Source: an uncultured Oscillospiraceae bacterium
GTDB lineage: Bacteria > Bacillota > Clostridia > Oscillospirales > Oscillospiraceae
Assembly: GCA_902478785.1 (NCBI GenBank)
Contig: CABSMJ010000011.1
Span: 1 to 64,000, forward strand
Length of the DNA stretch: 64,000 nucleotides
Direction of reading: 5' to 3'
This document shows, in pieces, positions 45,062 through 54,673 of the stretch; position 1 is the first letter of the stretch, and each line of letters starts with the position of its first letter. The position numbers and the translations under genes were made by a program. The notes under the pieces are model-generated. The model saw only the letters and a program-made list of their open reading frames with translations, did not search any database and was not told where the DNA came from.

Positions 45062-46081
45062 TTATTTACCGGGTTGATCGGAGATCTCCCGGGTAGCATA
45101 GGCGTTGAGCTCCATGCCGGCGGTGTGGCCGGCCAGATACTCGTAATAGCCCTGGGCACCGATCATGGCGCCGTTGTCGCCGCACCAGCGCATGGGCGGC
45201 AGATACAGCCGCACGCCCTCCCTGCGGCAGGCCTCCTCCAGGTCCGCCCGGATGCGGGAGTTGGCCGCCACGCCGCCGGCAGCCACCAGCACCTTCCGCC
45301 CCGCCTGCCGGGCCGCCTCCATGGCCCGGGGCACCAGCTCGGCGCTGACGGCGGCGGTGAAGTCCGCCGCCAGAGCCGCCCGGTCCAGCTCCTCGCCCTT
45401 TTGCTGGGCGTTGTGGGCCAGATTCACCACGGCGGTCTTGAGGCCGGAAAAGCTCATGTCCAGGGGGTGGTCCGTCACATGGGTCCGGGGCAGGTCGTAG
45501 ACGCCGCCCTGGGACTGGCGGGCCAGGTCGTCCATGGGCTTGCCGCCGGGATAGGGCAGACCCAGCACCCGGGCAGCCTTGTCGAAGCACTCCCCCGCCG
45601 CGTCGTCCCGGGTGGCACCCAGGATCTCCATGTCCGTATAGTTCTTCACATCCACCAACAGTGTGTTGCCGCCGGAGATGCACAGGGCCAGGAATGGCGG
45701 CTGGAGCTCCGGGAAGGCCAGGTAGTTTGCGGCGATGTGGCCCCGGACGTGGTGCACCGGGATCAGGGGCACCCCCAGGGCATAGGCCACGGATTTGGCA
45801 AAGCTCAGGCCCACCAGCACCGCGCCGATGAGGCCCGGGGCATAGGTCACCGCCACCGCGTCGATCTCGCTCCGCTTCACGCCGGCATCCTGCAACGCCT
45901 TCTCCGTCAGGGCGGCAATGGCCTCCACATGCTTGCGGGAGGCGATCTCCGGCACCACGCCGCCATAGAGGGCGTGCATATCCGCCTGGGAGGCCACAGC
46001 GTCGGACAGCACCCGCCGCCCATCCTCCACCACTGCCGCCGCCGTCTCGTCGCAGGAGGATTCAAACGCAAGGATCTTCAC
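45062..46081 (-). CDS. tsaD: tRNA N6-adenosine threonylcarbamoyltransferase
   Basis: A 339-residue ASKHA-fold enzyme (Kae1/Gcp) that transfers threonylcarbamoyl to A37 of ANN-decoding tRNAs. Motifs: LAFESSCDETAAAVV, HHVRGHIAAN with the two iron-binding His, CISGGNTLL, and GGVAANSRIR. It closes a run with two acetyltransferase genes (GNAT, rimI); in many Firmicutes tsaD sits with rimI and tsaB. tsaB itself is not between them here. Confidence 0.96.
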   Translation of the reverse strand: MKILAFESSCDETAAAVVEDGRRVLSDAVASQADMHALYGGVVPEIASRKHVEAIAALTEKALQDAGVKRSEIDAVAVTYAPGLIGAVLVGLSFAKSVAYALGVPLIPVHHVRGHIAANYLAFPELQPPFLALCISGGNTLLVDVKNYTDMEILGATRDDAAGECFDKAARVLGLPYPGGKPMDDLARQSQGGVYDLPRTHVTDHPLDMSFSGLKTAVVNLAHNAQQKGEELDRAALAADFTAAVSAELVPRAMEAARQAGRKVLVAAGGVAANSRIRADLEEACRREGVRLYLPPMRWCGDNGAMIGAQGYYEYLAGHTAGMELNAYATREISDQPGK

Positions 46082-46099
46082 TCTTCTCTCCCTCTTTCT

Positions 46100-46693
46100 T
46101 CACTCGTTCCACTCCACCCGGGGCAGAGGCTCCGCCGCCCCGTCCCGGGGGATGCGCACGTAGCGTTCATATTTCTCCGGCGAAAACCGGCTTTGATAGA
46201 TGAACCGATGGGCCTCCATCAGCGTCTCGTCCGGGATGGGCTCCGGAGCCCAGTAGAGCGTCTTGTAGGGCACGCCGAACATCTCCGTGTCGTATCCGGC
46301 GGTGCGGGCGCCGTTGCGGGCGTAAAAGCCCAGCCGCCGCCGGGCCAGCTCCGAGTCCGGGGCATAGCAGGGCGTTTCGCTCTCGCCCAGGATCACCGTC
46401 TCCGGCTCCGCCCGGCGCATCTTCTCCAGCAGCACGGCGCCGGTGCCGCCGTTGCGCCGCCCAGGACTGACGCACAGGTAGTCCAACAGCGCCCAGCCGG
46501 GCCGGCCCAGCCACAAAAAGCACTCCCCCACGATCTCGTCGCCGTCAAAGAGACACCAGGGGCGGTAGCAGCCCGCCTCCATCATCTCTAAAATGTTCTT
46601 CACCGGCTTGAGCTCCGCCGGGGGAAAGGAGACCTTCAGGTCCCGCTCATAGATCTCCCGGACCTGCTCCGGGGTCGCTAGCTTCAGTTCCAT
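46100..46693 (-). CDS. GNAT-family N-acetyltransferase
   Basis: A 197-residue acetyltransferase-fold protein. The acetyl-CoA loop appears as LCVSPGRRNGGTGAVLLEKM (R/Q-x-x-G-x-G/A type). Substrate unknown. Its start overlaps the 3' end of rimI by 47 nt, so translation is coupled. It replaces the position where tsaB is often found. Confidence 0.8.
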   Translation of the reverse strand: MELKLATPEQVREIYERDLKVSFPPAELKPVKNILEMMEAGCYRPWCLFDGDEIVGECFLWLGRPGWALLDYLCVSPGRRNGGTGAVLLEKMRRAEPETVILGESETPCYAPDSELARRRLGFYARNGARTAGYDTEMFGVPYKTLYWAPEPIPDETLMEAHRFIYQSRFSPEKYERYVRIPRDGAAEPLPRVEWNE

Positions 46694-47147
46694 GTTCCTG
46701 CTCCCATGTCATGATGATGGCATCCTCCTTGGGATGCTCGTAGTAGTTCTTGCGCCGGCCTGTGCTGCGGAAGCCGTGCCGGCCGTAGAGCACGATGGCC
46801 GCCGTGTTGGACGGGCGAACCTCCAGTGTCAAAAAGGCCAGATGGTTGCCCTTGGCAAAGTTGATGAACACCTCCAGCAGCTGGGAGGCAATGCCCTGGC
46901 GCCGCAGCTCCGGCTTGACGGCCACGTTGGTGATATACCCCTCATCCAGCACCACCAGCAGCCCTGCATAGCCCACCACGGTGCCGTCGGCGTCCTCCGC
47001 CACTAGAAAGGCGGCGCAGTCGTTCTCCAGCTCCTCCGCCAGCATCTTCCGGGACCAGGGCGCGGAAAAGCAGATCCGCTCCAGCTCCGCCACCTGATCC
47101 AGGTGATCGGCGGTCATGGGCACGATCCGCACAGATCTTTTCTCCAT
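46647..47147 (-). CDS. rimI: Ribosomal protein S18 alanine N-acetyltransferase
   Basis: A 166-residue GNAT enzyme: CFSAPWSRKMLAEEL, VAVKPELRRQGIASQLLE acetyl-CoA loop, LEVRPSNTAAIVLYGRHGFRSTGRRKNYY, which is the classical RimI signature. It acetylates N-terminal residues of S18 or other proteins. Lies between polA and the GNAT gene on the same strand. Confidence 0.92.
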   Translation of the reverse strand: MEKRSVRIVPMTADHLDQVAELERICFSAPWSRKMLAEELENDCAAFLVAEDADGTVVGYAGLLVVLDEGYITNVAVKPELRRQGIASQLLEVFINFAKGNHLAFLTLEVRPSNTAAIVLYGRHGFRSTGRRKNYYEHPKEDAIIMTWEQEHGTEASDPGAGPGDL

Positions 47148-47216
47148 ACTCTCTATCCTTTCCCCGGAGTCCCATAAGTGGGTTCTCCGGGCGTTGATTC
47201 TCTTGTTTTCTCCGGC

Positions 47217-49892
47217 TCAGCCCTTGGCCTCCAGCCAGTTCCTGCCCCAGTGAGCCTCCGCCGTCAGGGGCACCGCCAGATGGGCCACCCCCTCCATCTC
47301 TTCAGTGAGGAGCCGCTTTACTTGCTCCGCCTCCGCCTGGGGACACTCCACGATCAGCTCGTCGTGGACCTGGAGCACCAGCCGGGCTTCCAGCCCCTCG
47401 GCCTTCAGCCGCTTCCATACCGCCACCATGGCCAGCTTCATGATGTCCGCCGCGGTGCCCTGGATGGGCATGTTCAGCGCCACCCGCTCCCCGAAGGAGC
47501 GCATATTGTAGTTGGAGGACTTGAGCTCCGGCAGGGCGCGGCGGCGGTGGTAGAGGGTCTCCACGTAGCCGTCGGCCTTGGCCTGCTCCACCACCTCGGT
47601 CATGTGCTTGCGCACGCCGGGGTAGGTCTGGAAGTAGCTCTCGATATACTCCTTGGCCTCCCACTGGGCCACGCCGATGTCCTGGCTCAGGGAGAAGGGG
47701 GAGATGCCGTAGACGATGCCGAAATTCACCGCCTTGGCGTTGGAGCGCATCTGGTGGGTCACCTGATCCACCGGCACGTGGAACACCTGGGAGGCGGTCA
47801 CCGTGTGGATGTCCGTACCGGACAAAAAGGCCTGCTGCATGGCCTTATCGTCGGCGATGCAGGCCAGCAGCCGCAGCTCGATCTGGGAGTAGTCCGCGTC
47901 CACCAGCACCTTGCCCTCGTCGGGAATGAACATCCGGCGGATCTCGCTGCCCAGATCGGTGCGGGTAGGGATATTCTGCAGATTGGGCTCCGTGGAGCTG
48001 AGCCGTCCGGTGGCGGTGACGGTCATCTGGAAGGAGGTGTGGATGCGGCCGTCAGGGCCGATGACCTTCAAAAGCCCGTCGGCGTAGGTGGACTTGAGCT
48101 TGGCGTACTGGCGGTACTCCAGCACCGCGTTGACGATGGGGTGCTGCCAGCGGAGCTTTTCCAGCACTTCGGCGTTGGTGGAGTAGCCGGTCTTGGTCTT
48201 TTTAGCCGGAGGCAGGCCCAGGCGCTCAAAGAGCACCTCTCCCAGCTGCTTGGGGGAATTGATGTTGAAGGGGCCGCCGGCCATCTCGTAAATGGCCGCC
48301 TCCAGGTCCCGGATCCGTCCGTCCATGGCCTCGCCGAACCGGCGCAGCTCCCCGGCGTCCACCCGGAAGCCGGTCCGCTCCATCTCCGCCAACACCCGAC
48401 AGAGGGGTAGCTCCGCGGTCTCGTAGAGCTCCCACATCTGCTGCTCCTTCAAAAGGGGCGGCAGCTTCTCATACAGTGCCTCCACCGCCGCCGTATAGGC
48501 GTCAAAGGCGGCCTGGGCCTGGGCAGTGTCCCCGCCCAGGGGGGAGAAGGCCTCCGGCTCCAGGTGGAGGGGCTTGGGCAGCTCCGCCCCGCAGTAGGCC
48601 AGAAACAGCCGGGGCAGGTCATAGCCGCCCGCCGTGGCATCCAGGAGATAGGCGGCCAGGGCCGTGTCAAACACAAAGCCCTCCGCCGGCAGTCCGTTTT
48701 CCAGCAGCAGTCCCATGAGATCCTTGACGTTGTGGGAGACCTTCTTCACGGCGCCGGAGAAAAGGGTGCGCAGCAGGGCGTTCCAGTCCCCCTGGTACCG
48801 GGAGAAGAAGAGCTCCGCCGTCACCGCCTGATTCTCCCCAGTCCGGCAGGTCACCACCACGCCGCCGAGGTCCGGCAGCGTCAGCACCGACACATGGTCT
48901 GCGCCCTTCCACTGCTCCACCAGGGCCTCTGCCTGGGCCGGCTCCGTCACCTGCTCCACCTGCACCGTGAAGTCCGTCTTTTCCTCCGGCGCCGGAGCGC
49001 CCTCCCCGGGCCGCAGGCCCAGCTTGTCGATGAGCTTGGAGAACTCCAGGCGCACGAAGAGGTCGTAGAGCTCCGGCTTGGGGTCCCGGCGCAGGTTGTC
49101 CTCCGGGGCGAATTCCACCGGGGCGTCGGTGACGATGGTGGCCAGGAAACGAGAGTGCTCCGCATCGGCCTTCCCCTCGGTGAGCTTTTTCACCACATTG
49201 GGCTTGGCGGGCACGCCGGGAGCCGACTCGATGTCCGGCAGGGCGGCGTACAGCGCCTCCACCGTGCCGTAGCACCGGACCAGGCTCAGGGCGGTCTTTT
49301 CCCCGATGCCCTTGACGCCGGGGATGTTGTCGGAGGTGTCCCCCATCAGCGCCTTCAGGTCGATCATGTGGATGGGGGCAAAGCCGTACTCCTCCCTAAA
49401 GGTCTCCGGGGTCATGTCCCGGGTGGTGGTCTGGCCCATGCGGGTGGACACCAGCTTGACCTTGGTGTGGTCGGTGATGAGCTGGAGGGAGTCCTTGTCC
49501 CCGGTCACCAGCACGCAGTCCCACCCAGCTGCCTCGCTCTTCCGGGAGAAGGTGCCCAGCAGGTCGTCCGCCTCCCATCCGGGCAGCTCGTAGCGGGGGA
49601 TGTTCATGGCGTCCAGCACCTCTTTGAGCACCGGCATCTGCTGTGCCAGCTCCTCCGGCATGGCGTGGCGGGTGGCCTTGTAGGCCTCGTCGGCCTTGTG
49701 GCGGAAGGTGGGAGCGTGGACGTCGAAGGTCACGCACAGCGCCTCCGGCTTCTCCTCCTCCGTCAGCCGCAGCAGCGTCGTGAGAAATCCATACACCGCG
49801 TGGGTATAGAGCCCGTCCCGTGTGGTCAGGGGACGAATGCCGTAATAGGCCCGGTTGATGAGGCTATTGCCGTCCAGGACCATAAGCTTCAT
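47217..49892 (-). CDS. polA: DNA polymerase I
   Basis: An 891-residue polymerase. Residues 1-290 form the 5'-3' exonuclease/flap domain (MKLMVLDGNSLINRAYYG; WEADDLLGTFSRK; GDKDSLQL). The middle domain lacks the DxE proofreading residues (the region reads HVSVLTLPDLGG), so the 3'-5' exonuclease is probably inactive, as in Bacillus. Polymerase motifs A (DADYSQIELRLLA), B (RSNAKAVNFGIVYGIS) and C (VHDELIVECP) are intact. GGGAGG is 7 nt before ATG 49892; the open frame upstream of it is not coding. Confidence 0.96.
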   Translation of the reverse strand: MKLMVLDGNSLINRAYYGIRPLTTRDGLYTHAVYGFLTTLLRLTEEEKPEALCVTFDVHAPTFRHKADEAYKATRHAMPEELAQQMPVLKEVLDAMNIPRYELPGWEADDLLGTFSRKSEAAGWDCVLVTGDKDSLQLITDHTKVKLVSTRMGQTTTRDMTPETFREEYGFAPIHMIDLKALMGDTSDNIPGVKGIGEKTALSLVRCYGTVEALYAALPDIESAPGVPAKPNVVKKLTEGKADAEHSRFLATIVTDAPVEFAPEDNLRRDPKPELYDLFVRLEFSKLIDKLGLRPGEGAPAPEEKTDFTVQVEQVTEPAQAEALVEQWKGADHVSVLTLPDLGGVVVTCRTGENQAVTAELFFSRYQGDWNALLRTLFSGAVKKVSHNVKDLMGLLLENGLPAEGFVFDTALAAYLLDATAGGYDLPRLFLAYCGAELPKPLHLEPEAFSPLGGDTAQAQAAFDAYTAAVEALYEKLPPLLKEQQMWELYETAELPLCRVLAEMERTGFRVDAGELRRFGEAMDGRIRDLEAAIYEMAGGPFNINSPKQLGEVLFERLGLPPAKKTKTGYSTNAEVLEKLRWQHPIVNAVLEYRQYAKLKSTYADGLLKVIGPDGRIHTSFQMTVTATGRLSSTEPNLQNIPTRTDLGSEIRRMFIPDEGKVLVDADYSQIELRLLACIADDKAMQQAFLSGTDIHTVTASQVFHVPVDQVTHQMRSNAKAVNFGIVYGISPFSLSQDIGVAQWEAKEYIESYFQTYPGVRKHMTEVVEQAKADGYVETLYHRRRALPELKSSNYNMRSFGERVALNMPIQGTAADIMKLAMVAVWKRLKAEGLEARLVLQVHDELIVECPQAEAEQVKRLLTEEMEGVAHLAVPLTAEAHWGRNWLEAKG

Positions 49893-50065
49893 GGGGGAAC
49901 CTCCCTTGCGTGATCCCGCCGGAGCTCTCGGCGGGAGACGATAGTCTGACAGGATATTATACCCCAAGAGAAAAGGAAAAACAAGCCGGAGCCGGCCTCT
50001 GGCTTTTTCCCCACGCTGTGCTATACTAGAGGAAATTCCGCTTCGGCGGCAAAGGAGGCCCGGCC

Positions 50066-50962
50066 ATGCGCACACTGACCCATATCGTCACCCCGGAGGA
50101 GGAAGGCCGCACGGTCCGCAGCCTGCTCAAAGGCCGCTGGCAATTCTCCTCCCACGCCATCTCCCGGCTGACCCGGGTGGAGGGCGGCATCCGGGTCAAC
50201 GGCGTCCACGCCCGCACCTCGGCGGTGCTCCGGGCCGGGGATAAAGTGGAGGTGGAAAGCGGCGACCACCGCCCGCCCAAAGCCGCTCCGGTGCCCGGGA
50301 ACTGGCCGCTGCCGGTGGTGTGGGAGGACGAGGACCTGCTGGTGGTCAACAAGCCCGCCGGCATGGCCGCCCACGCTTCCAGCTTCCTGCCCGACACCCC
50401 CACGGTAGCCGGGGCCCTGGCCTTTTCCCGGGGCACGGACTTTATCTTCCACCCGGTCAGCCGTCTGGACAAGGGCACCACGGGATTGATGGTCATTGCC
50501 AAAAGCGGCTATGTCCACGACCTGCTCCGCCGCCAGCTCCACACCGACGCCTTCCGCCGGGAGTATCGGGGCGTGTGTCTGGGCGTCCCCGATCCGCCCC
50601 GGGGCACCGTGGACCTGCCCATCGGCCGGGCGGAGGGGTCGGCCATCGCCCGGCAGATCCGCTCCGACGGCGACAGTGCCGTGACCCACTATGAAACGCT
50701 GGAGACCCGGAATGGCCTCTCCCTGCTGCGCCTGCTTCCCGAGACGGGACGGACTCACCAGCTCCGCCTCCACATGGCCACCCTGGGCTGTCCCCTGGCC
50801 GGGGACTGGCTCTACGGTAAAGAGGACCCCACTCTCATCCCCCGCCCTGCTCTTCACTCCTATGCCCTGGAGCTGGTCCACCCCGTCACCGGGGAGGTCC
50901 TGCATCTGACGGCCCCGCTGCCGGAGGACATGGTCCGCCTTGGCCCCTGGCAGGAGGAGTAG
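50066..50962 (+). CDS. RluA-family pseudouridine synthase
   Basis: A 298-residue RNA pseudouridine synthase. An N-terminal S4-like region (residues about 15-65, ISRLTRVEGGIRVNG) is followed by the catalytic domain with VVNKPAGM, HPVSRLDKGTTGLMV carrying the catalytic Asp, and ETGRTHQLRLHMA. Target rRNA/tRNA position cannot be told. Divergent from polA. Confidence 0.92.
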   Translation: MRTLTHIVTPEEEGRTVRSLLKGRWQFSSHAISRLTRVEGGIRVNGVHARTSAVLRAGDKVEVESGDHRPPKAAPVPGNWPLPVVWEDEDLLVVNKPAGMAAHASSFLPDTPTVAGALAFSRGTDFIFHPVSRLDKGTTGLMVIAKSGYVHDLLRRQLHTDAFRREYRGVCLGVPDPPRGTVDLPIGRAEGSAIARQIRSDGDSAVTHYETLETRNGLSLLRLLPETGRTHQLRLHMATLGCPLAGDWLYGKEDPTLIPRPALHSYALELVHPVTGEVLHLTAPLPEDMVRLGPWQEE

Positions 50963-50979
50963 GCCCCGCGCAAACGCCC

Positions 50980-51006
50980 AAATCCCGCCGATTTCCGGCG
51001 GGATTT
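50980..51006 (+). terminator. Terminator of the pseudouridine synthase gene
   Basis: Eleven-base-pair stem AAATCCCGCCG (50980-50990) with 50996-51006, followed by TTCTT. Confidence 0.8.
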
Positions 51007-51095
51007 TTCTTGCAGATTTTTCCTTGCCTTTTGTGGGCGGGCTTGTTATAATTCACATTTGTATGAAAAATGTGATTTTGGAAGGAGGCACGCCC

Positions 51096-51353
51096 ATGCC
51101 GCGCGGAAAACACGTCCTGGGGCAAAACCGGGGCAATCACATCTTCGGCACCGCCAAAGTGGGCGACCGGGGGCAGATCGTGATCCCCAAGGAGGCCCGG
51201 CGCTTCTTCGGCATCTCTCCGGGAGACACTCTGCTGATCCTGGGAGACGAGGAACGAGGCATTGTCATCACCAAACCGGAGGTGCTCAGCAGCATCGCCG
51301 AGGAAATTTTAGGAAAAAAGGACGGAGAGAATGGAAACCTATCAGATGTATGA
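51096..51353 (+). CDS. AbrB/MazE-type (SpoVT-AbrB) DNA-binding protein
   Basis: An 85-residue transition-regulator-like protein. The swapped-hairpin domain is in residues about 20-65: GTAKVGDRGQIVIPKEARRFFGISPGDTLLILGD (key: RGQIVIPKEARR). GGAGG is 7 nt before ATG 51096. Its last 23 nt overlap the start of the next gene, so the two are coupled; it may regulate its own operon. No toxin partner is adjacent, so an antitoxin role is unlikely. Confidence 0.87.
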   Translation: MPRGKHVLGQNRGNHIFGTAKVGDRGQIVIPKEARRFFGISPGDTLLILGDEERGIVITKPEVLSSIAEEILGKKDGENGNLSDV

Positions 51354-52617
51354 ACAGCTGGGCGTCAGCCGGGCTGTGTATGAATACGGCGAGGCGATCC
51401 TGCGCTCCCTGCGGGAGCGGTTCGACGCCATCGACGCCGTGGCGGAGTACAACCAGGGCAAGGTCATTGCCGCCATGCAGAAGAACAAGGTCAACGCCAC
51501 CCACTTCGCCGCCACCACCGGCTACGGCTACGACGACGAGGGCCGGGACAACCTGGAGCGGGTCTACGCCGACGTGTTCCACACGGAGGCGGCCCTGGTG
51601 CGGCCTCAGATCACCTGCGGCACCCACGCCCTGACTGTGGCCCTCAGCGCCAATCTGCTCCCCGGAGACGAGCTTTTGTCCCCGGTGGGCGCCCCCTACG
51701 ACACCTTGGAGGAGGTCATCGGCATCCGCCCCTCCAAGTGCTCTTTGATGGAGTACGGTGTCACCTATGCCCAGGCCGATCTCAAGCCCGATGGCTCCTT
51801 TGACTATGATGCCATCCGCTCCAAGATCAATGACCGCACCAAGCTCATCACCATCCAGCGCTCCAAGGGCTACGCCACCCGTCCCTCCTTCGGCGTGCAG
51901 CAGATCGGGGAGCTCATCGCCTTCTGCAAGGGCATCAAGCCCGATGTGAAGGTGATGGTGGACAACTGCTACGGCGAGTTTGTGGAGCTCATGGAGCCCT
52001 CCGACGTGGGGGCCGACATGGTGGTGGGCAGCCTCATCAAAAACCCCGGCGGCGGCCTCGCTCCCATCGGCGGCTATATCTGCGGCACCAAGGAGTGCGT
52101 GGAGCGGTGCGCCTATCGGCTCTCCGCCCCGGGCCTGGGCCAGGAGGTGGGCGCCAATCTGGGCCTGATGCCCGCCTTCTATCAGGGCCTGTTCCTCTCC
52201 CCCACCGTCACCGCCGGCGCCCTCAAGGGCGCGGTGTTTGCCGCCAATGTGTATGAAAAGCTGGGCTTTGCCTGCGTGCCCAACGCCTCGGAGGACCGCC
52301 ACGACATCATCCAGGCGGTGACCCTGGGCAGCGCCGAAGCCATGGTGGCCTTCTGCAAGGGCATCCAGTCCGCCGCCCCGGTGGACAGCTACGTGACTCC
52401 GGAGCCCTGGGCCATGCCCGGCTATGACTCCGACGTCATCATGGCCGCCGGCGCCTTCATCCAGGGCAGCTCCATCGAGCTCTCCGCCGACGGCCCCATC
52501 CGTCCCCCCTACGCCGTCTACTTCCAGGGCGGCCTGACCTGGTATCACGCAAAGCTGGGCATCCTCATGAGCCTGCAGAAGCTGGTGGAAGCCGGTCTGG
52601 TGCGTCTGCCCGAGTAA
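51331..52617 (+). CDS. PLP-dependent methionine gamma-lyase / aluminium-resistance family protein
   Basis: A 428-residue fold-type I PLP enzyme of the family annotated as aluminium resistance or methionine gamma-lyase-like (YnbB). The PLP lysine lies in VVGSLIKNPGGGLAPIGGY; VDNCYGEFVE supplies the PLP Asp; ITCGTHALTVAL binds the phosphate. The true reaction is uncertain; a C-S lyase on a sulfur amino acid is likely. Translationally coupled to the AbrB-like gene. Confidence 0.88.
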   Translation: METYQMYEQLGVSRAVYEYGEAILRSLRERFDAIDAVAEYNQGKVIAAMQKNKVNATHFAATTGYGYDDEGRDNLERVYADVFHTEAALVRPQITCGTHALTVALSANLLPGDELLSPVGAPYDTLEEVIGIRPSKCSLMEYGVTYAQADLKPDGSFDYDAIRSKINDRTKLITIQRSKGYATRPSFGVQQIGELIAFCKGIKPDVKVMVDNCYGEFVELMEPSDVGADMVVGSLIKNPGGGLAPIGGYICGTKECVERCAYRLSAPGLGQEVGANLGLMPAFYQGLFLSPTVTAGALKGAVFAANVYEKLGFACVPNASEDRHDIIQAVTLGSAEAMVAFCKGIQSAAPVDSYVTPEPWAMPGYDSDVIMAAGAFIQGSSIELSADGPIRPPYAVYFQGGLTWYHAKLGILMSLQKLVEAGLVRLPE

Positions 52618-52654
52618 AAATAAAAATCAACAATTCAATTTGGAGAAAAATCTT

Positions 52655-53566
52655 ATGATGTGGTTCTGGCTTTCTCTCATTGCGCTGCTCTGCTGGAGCG
52701 GCTCCGATCTCTTTTCCAAAATTGGCTGCCGGGATGCCCGGGATAAATACAGCCATCTCAAGATGGTCATCGCCGTGGGCGTGGTCATGGGTCTCCACGC
52801 GGCCTTCGAGATCTTCGTGGGCGGAACGGAGATCACCCTCTCCATCCTGCTGACCTACCTGCCGGTGTCGCTGCTCTATATCGGCTCCATGACCCTGGGA
52901 TATCTGGGGCTGCGGTACATCGAGCTGTCCATTTCCTCCCCCATCTGCAACTCCTCCGGCGCTCTGGTCGCCGTATTGACACTGCTGTTCGTGGGCTCTG
53001 AGGGCTACTCCCCCCTGGCCCTCTTTGCCGTGGCGCTGGTGTGTGTGGGCGCCATCGGCCTTGGCGTGGTGGACGCCTGCGAGGACGAAGAGCTCCGGGC
53101 CCAGCGTCAGTCCCTGGGCAACTACAAGTACGCCAAGAGCTTCCTGGCCCTGGCCCTGCCCGTGGCCTACTGCCTGCTGGACGCCGCCGGCACCTTTGCC
53201 GACAACCGAGTGCTGGAGATCATCAACGAGGACAGTGCCAATGTGGCCTATGAGCTGACCTTCCTGCTGGCCGCTGTGGTGTGCTTCGTGTATGTGGTCC
53301 TCATCAAGAAGGACCGTCTCATCCCCAAGATGGAGGCCCCCAAATATACCGGCGCCATTTTCGAGACTGCCGGTCAGTTCGCCTACATCTATGCCATCGC
53401 CGACACCGAACATCTGGCCATGTCCGCCCCCATCATCTCCGCCTACTGCGCGGCCTCTGTGCTGTGGAGCCGGCTGTTTTTGAAGGAGAAGCTGTCCTGG
53501 AAGCACTATGCCATGATCCTGCTGGTGGTCATCGGCATCGTTATCATGGGCGTATTTGATCTGTAA
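52655..53566 (+). CDS. DMT-superfamily (EamA-like) transporter
   Basis: A 303-residue membrane protein with about ten helices arranged as two repeats of five, the EamA layout. The second half holds AMSAPIISAYCAASVLWSRLFLKEKLSWKHYAMILLVVIGIVIMG (family end motif around SRLFLKEKLS). ATG 52655 is preferred; a TTG at 52640 overlaps the GGAG site. Probably exports a small metabolite. Co-transcribed with the PLP enzyme gene 37 nt upstream, so its cargo may be related. Confidence 0.85.
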   Translation: MMWFWLSLIALLCWSGSDLFSKIGCRDARDKYSHLKMVIAVGVVMGLHAAFEIFVGGTEITLSILLTYLPVSLLYIGSMTLGYLGLRYIELSISSPICNSSGALVAVLTLLFVGSEGYSPLALFAVALVCVGAIGLGVVDACEDEELRAQRQSLGNYKYAKSFLALALPVAYCLLDAAGTFADNRVLEIINEDSANVAYELTFLLAAVVCFVYVVLIKKDRLIPKMEAPKYTGAIFETAGQFAYIYAIADTEHLAMSAPIISAYCAASVLWSRLFLKEKLSWKHYAMILLVVIGIVIMGVFDL

Positions 53567-53580
53567 CTTTCCCCATTGCA

Positions 53581-53627
53581 AAAAAGTGCTCCCAGCGCCG
53601 TTCTTGGCGTCGGGAGCACTCTTTTTT
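53581..53627. terminator. Bidirectional terminator
   Basis: Stem AAAAAGTGCTCCC (53581-53593) with 53612-53627 (GGGAGCAC then CTTTTTT), plus an inner GCGCC/GGCG stem. Confidence 0.88.
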
Positions 53628-53632
53628 ATGTT

Positions 53633-54484
53633 CTATTCCTTGAGGAAATCGGGCTTGGGGATACGCTCCATGCCAAAGGCCACGGCAAACCCAACGCCGC
53701 AGCACAAAAGGGAGACCACCACCTCTCCCACACCGGTGTACTCCGTGGGGATCAGCACCAGCGTGGAGGCCAGCACCACACCCAGCACAGCATGATAAGC
53801 CTGGGAATAAAACCGGCGGAAGCACCAGCTCACCAACCGGGCCAGCAGCACCACCGTTCCCGCCATCCCCGGCAGGATTCCCAGCAGCACCGAGGCCTCC
53901 AGGGATGCGGCACTCTCCGTCAGGGGCTGATAGAGGCCCAGCGCCATCAAAATAGAGGCGGAGGTCATCCCCGGGATAACCACGCTCATGCCGAACAGGG
54001 CACCGCTGAAAAGATACCAGCCCCAGCCCGGCTCCACCTGAAAGCCAGAGATGCGGCTGACATACCCCAGTCCGGCGAACAGGACCAGAAAGCTCACCGC
54101 CATGGCAGCCCAGGCGCTCTTGCCCCGGCCCCGCTGGCCTGCCTCCCGCCAGAGGGAGGGAAATGTCCCAATGATCAAACCGATGAACAGCCAATCCGCC
54201 ACCGTCCGGGACACTCCAAAGAGCGCAGACAGCGCCTTGGCCAGCACGAAAAAGCCAATGGGCCAGCCCACTACCACCGGCAAAAACAGCCGCCAGTGCT
54301 TCCCCAGACCCCGGCGGGGGTGGCTGAGGATCTCCATCAGCGGCCGGTATAAGCCAAACACCACGCACAGCACACCGGCGCTGATGCCCGGCAAAATGGC
54401 GCCGCCGCCGATGAGGATGCCGCACAGCAGTCCAAATATCCAGTTTTGCCGCCTGACGCGGCTTGCCTCGTCTTTTTCTTTCAT
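53633..54484 (-). CDS. DUF368 polyprenyl-phosphate transporter
   Basis: A 283-residue polytopic membrane protein of the DUF368 (PopT) family, shown in other bacteria to recycle undecaprenyl phosphate across the membrane. Paired re-entrant-like motifs are GGAILPGISAGVLCVVFGLY in the first half and SVVIPGMTSASILMALGLY in the second, the inverted-repeat signature of the family. ATG 54484 is the likeliest start; ATG 54511 is in frame and closer to the promoter. Confidence 0.9.
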   Translation of the reverse strand: MKEKDEASRVRRQNWIFGLLCGILIGGGAILPGISAGVLCVVFGLYRPLMEILSHPRRGLGKHWRLFLPVVVGWPIGFFVLAKALSALFGVSRTVADWLFIGLIIGTFPSLWREAGQRGRGKSAWAAMAVSFLVLFAGLGYVSRISGFQVEPGWGWYLFSGALFGMSVVIPGMTSASILMALGLYQPLTESAASLEASVLLGILPGMAGTVVLLARLVSWCFRRFYSQAYHAVLGVVLASTLVLIPTEYTGVGEVVVSLLCCGVGFAVAFGMERIPKPDFLKE

Positions 54485-54533
54485 GGGTCTTTCGCGGCCT
54501 CGATTCTCCGTCATTCGACCATTTGACGGGATT

Positions 54534-54562
54534 ATGGTAACAACTTTCCTCCGCTTTGTCAA
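54534..54562 (-). promoter_or_regulatory. Promoter of the DUF368 gene
   Basis: Minus strand TTGACA (54557-54562), 17 bp, TACCAT (54534-54539). Confidence 0.7.
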
Positions 54563-54673
54563 TGCTTCCACTCTTCTCTGACACGCGGACTAATTTGTCA
54601 AAAAAGGCCGTCATATGTACACATCGCACAACATCACTTCACCTCCCCTTTGGCTTTCTCGTCAAAAGAGCCA

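Noticed and set aside
51096..51353. Antitoxin of a toxin-antitoxin pair
   Set aside because: The overlapping partner is a 428-residue PLP enzyme, not a toxin.
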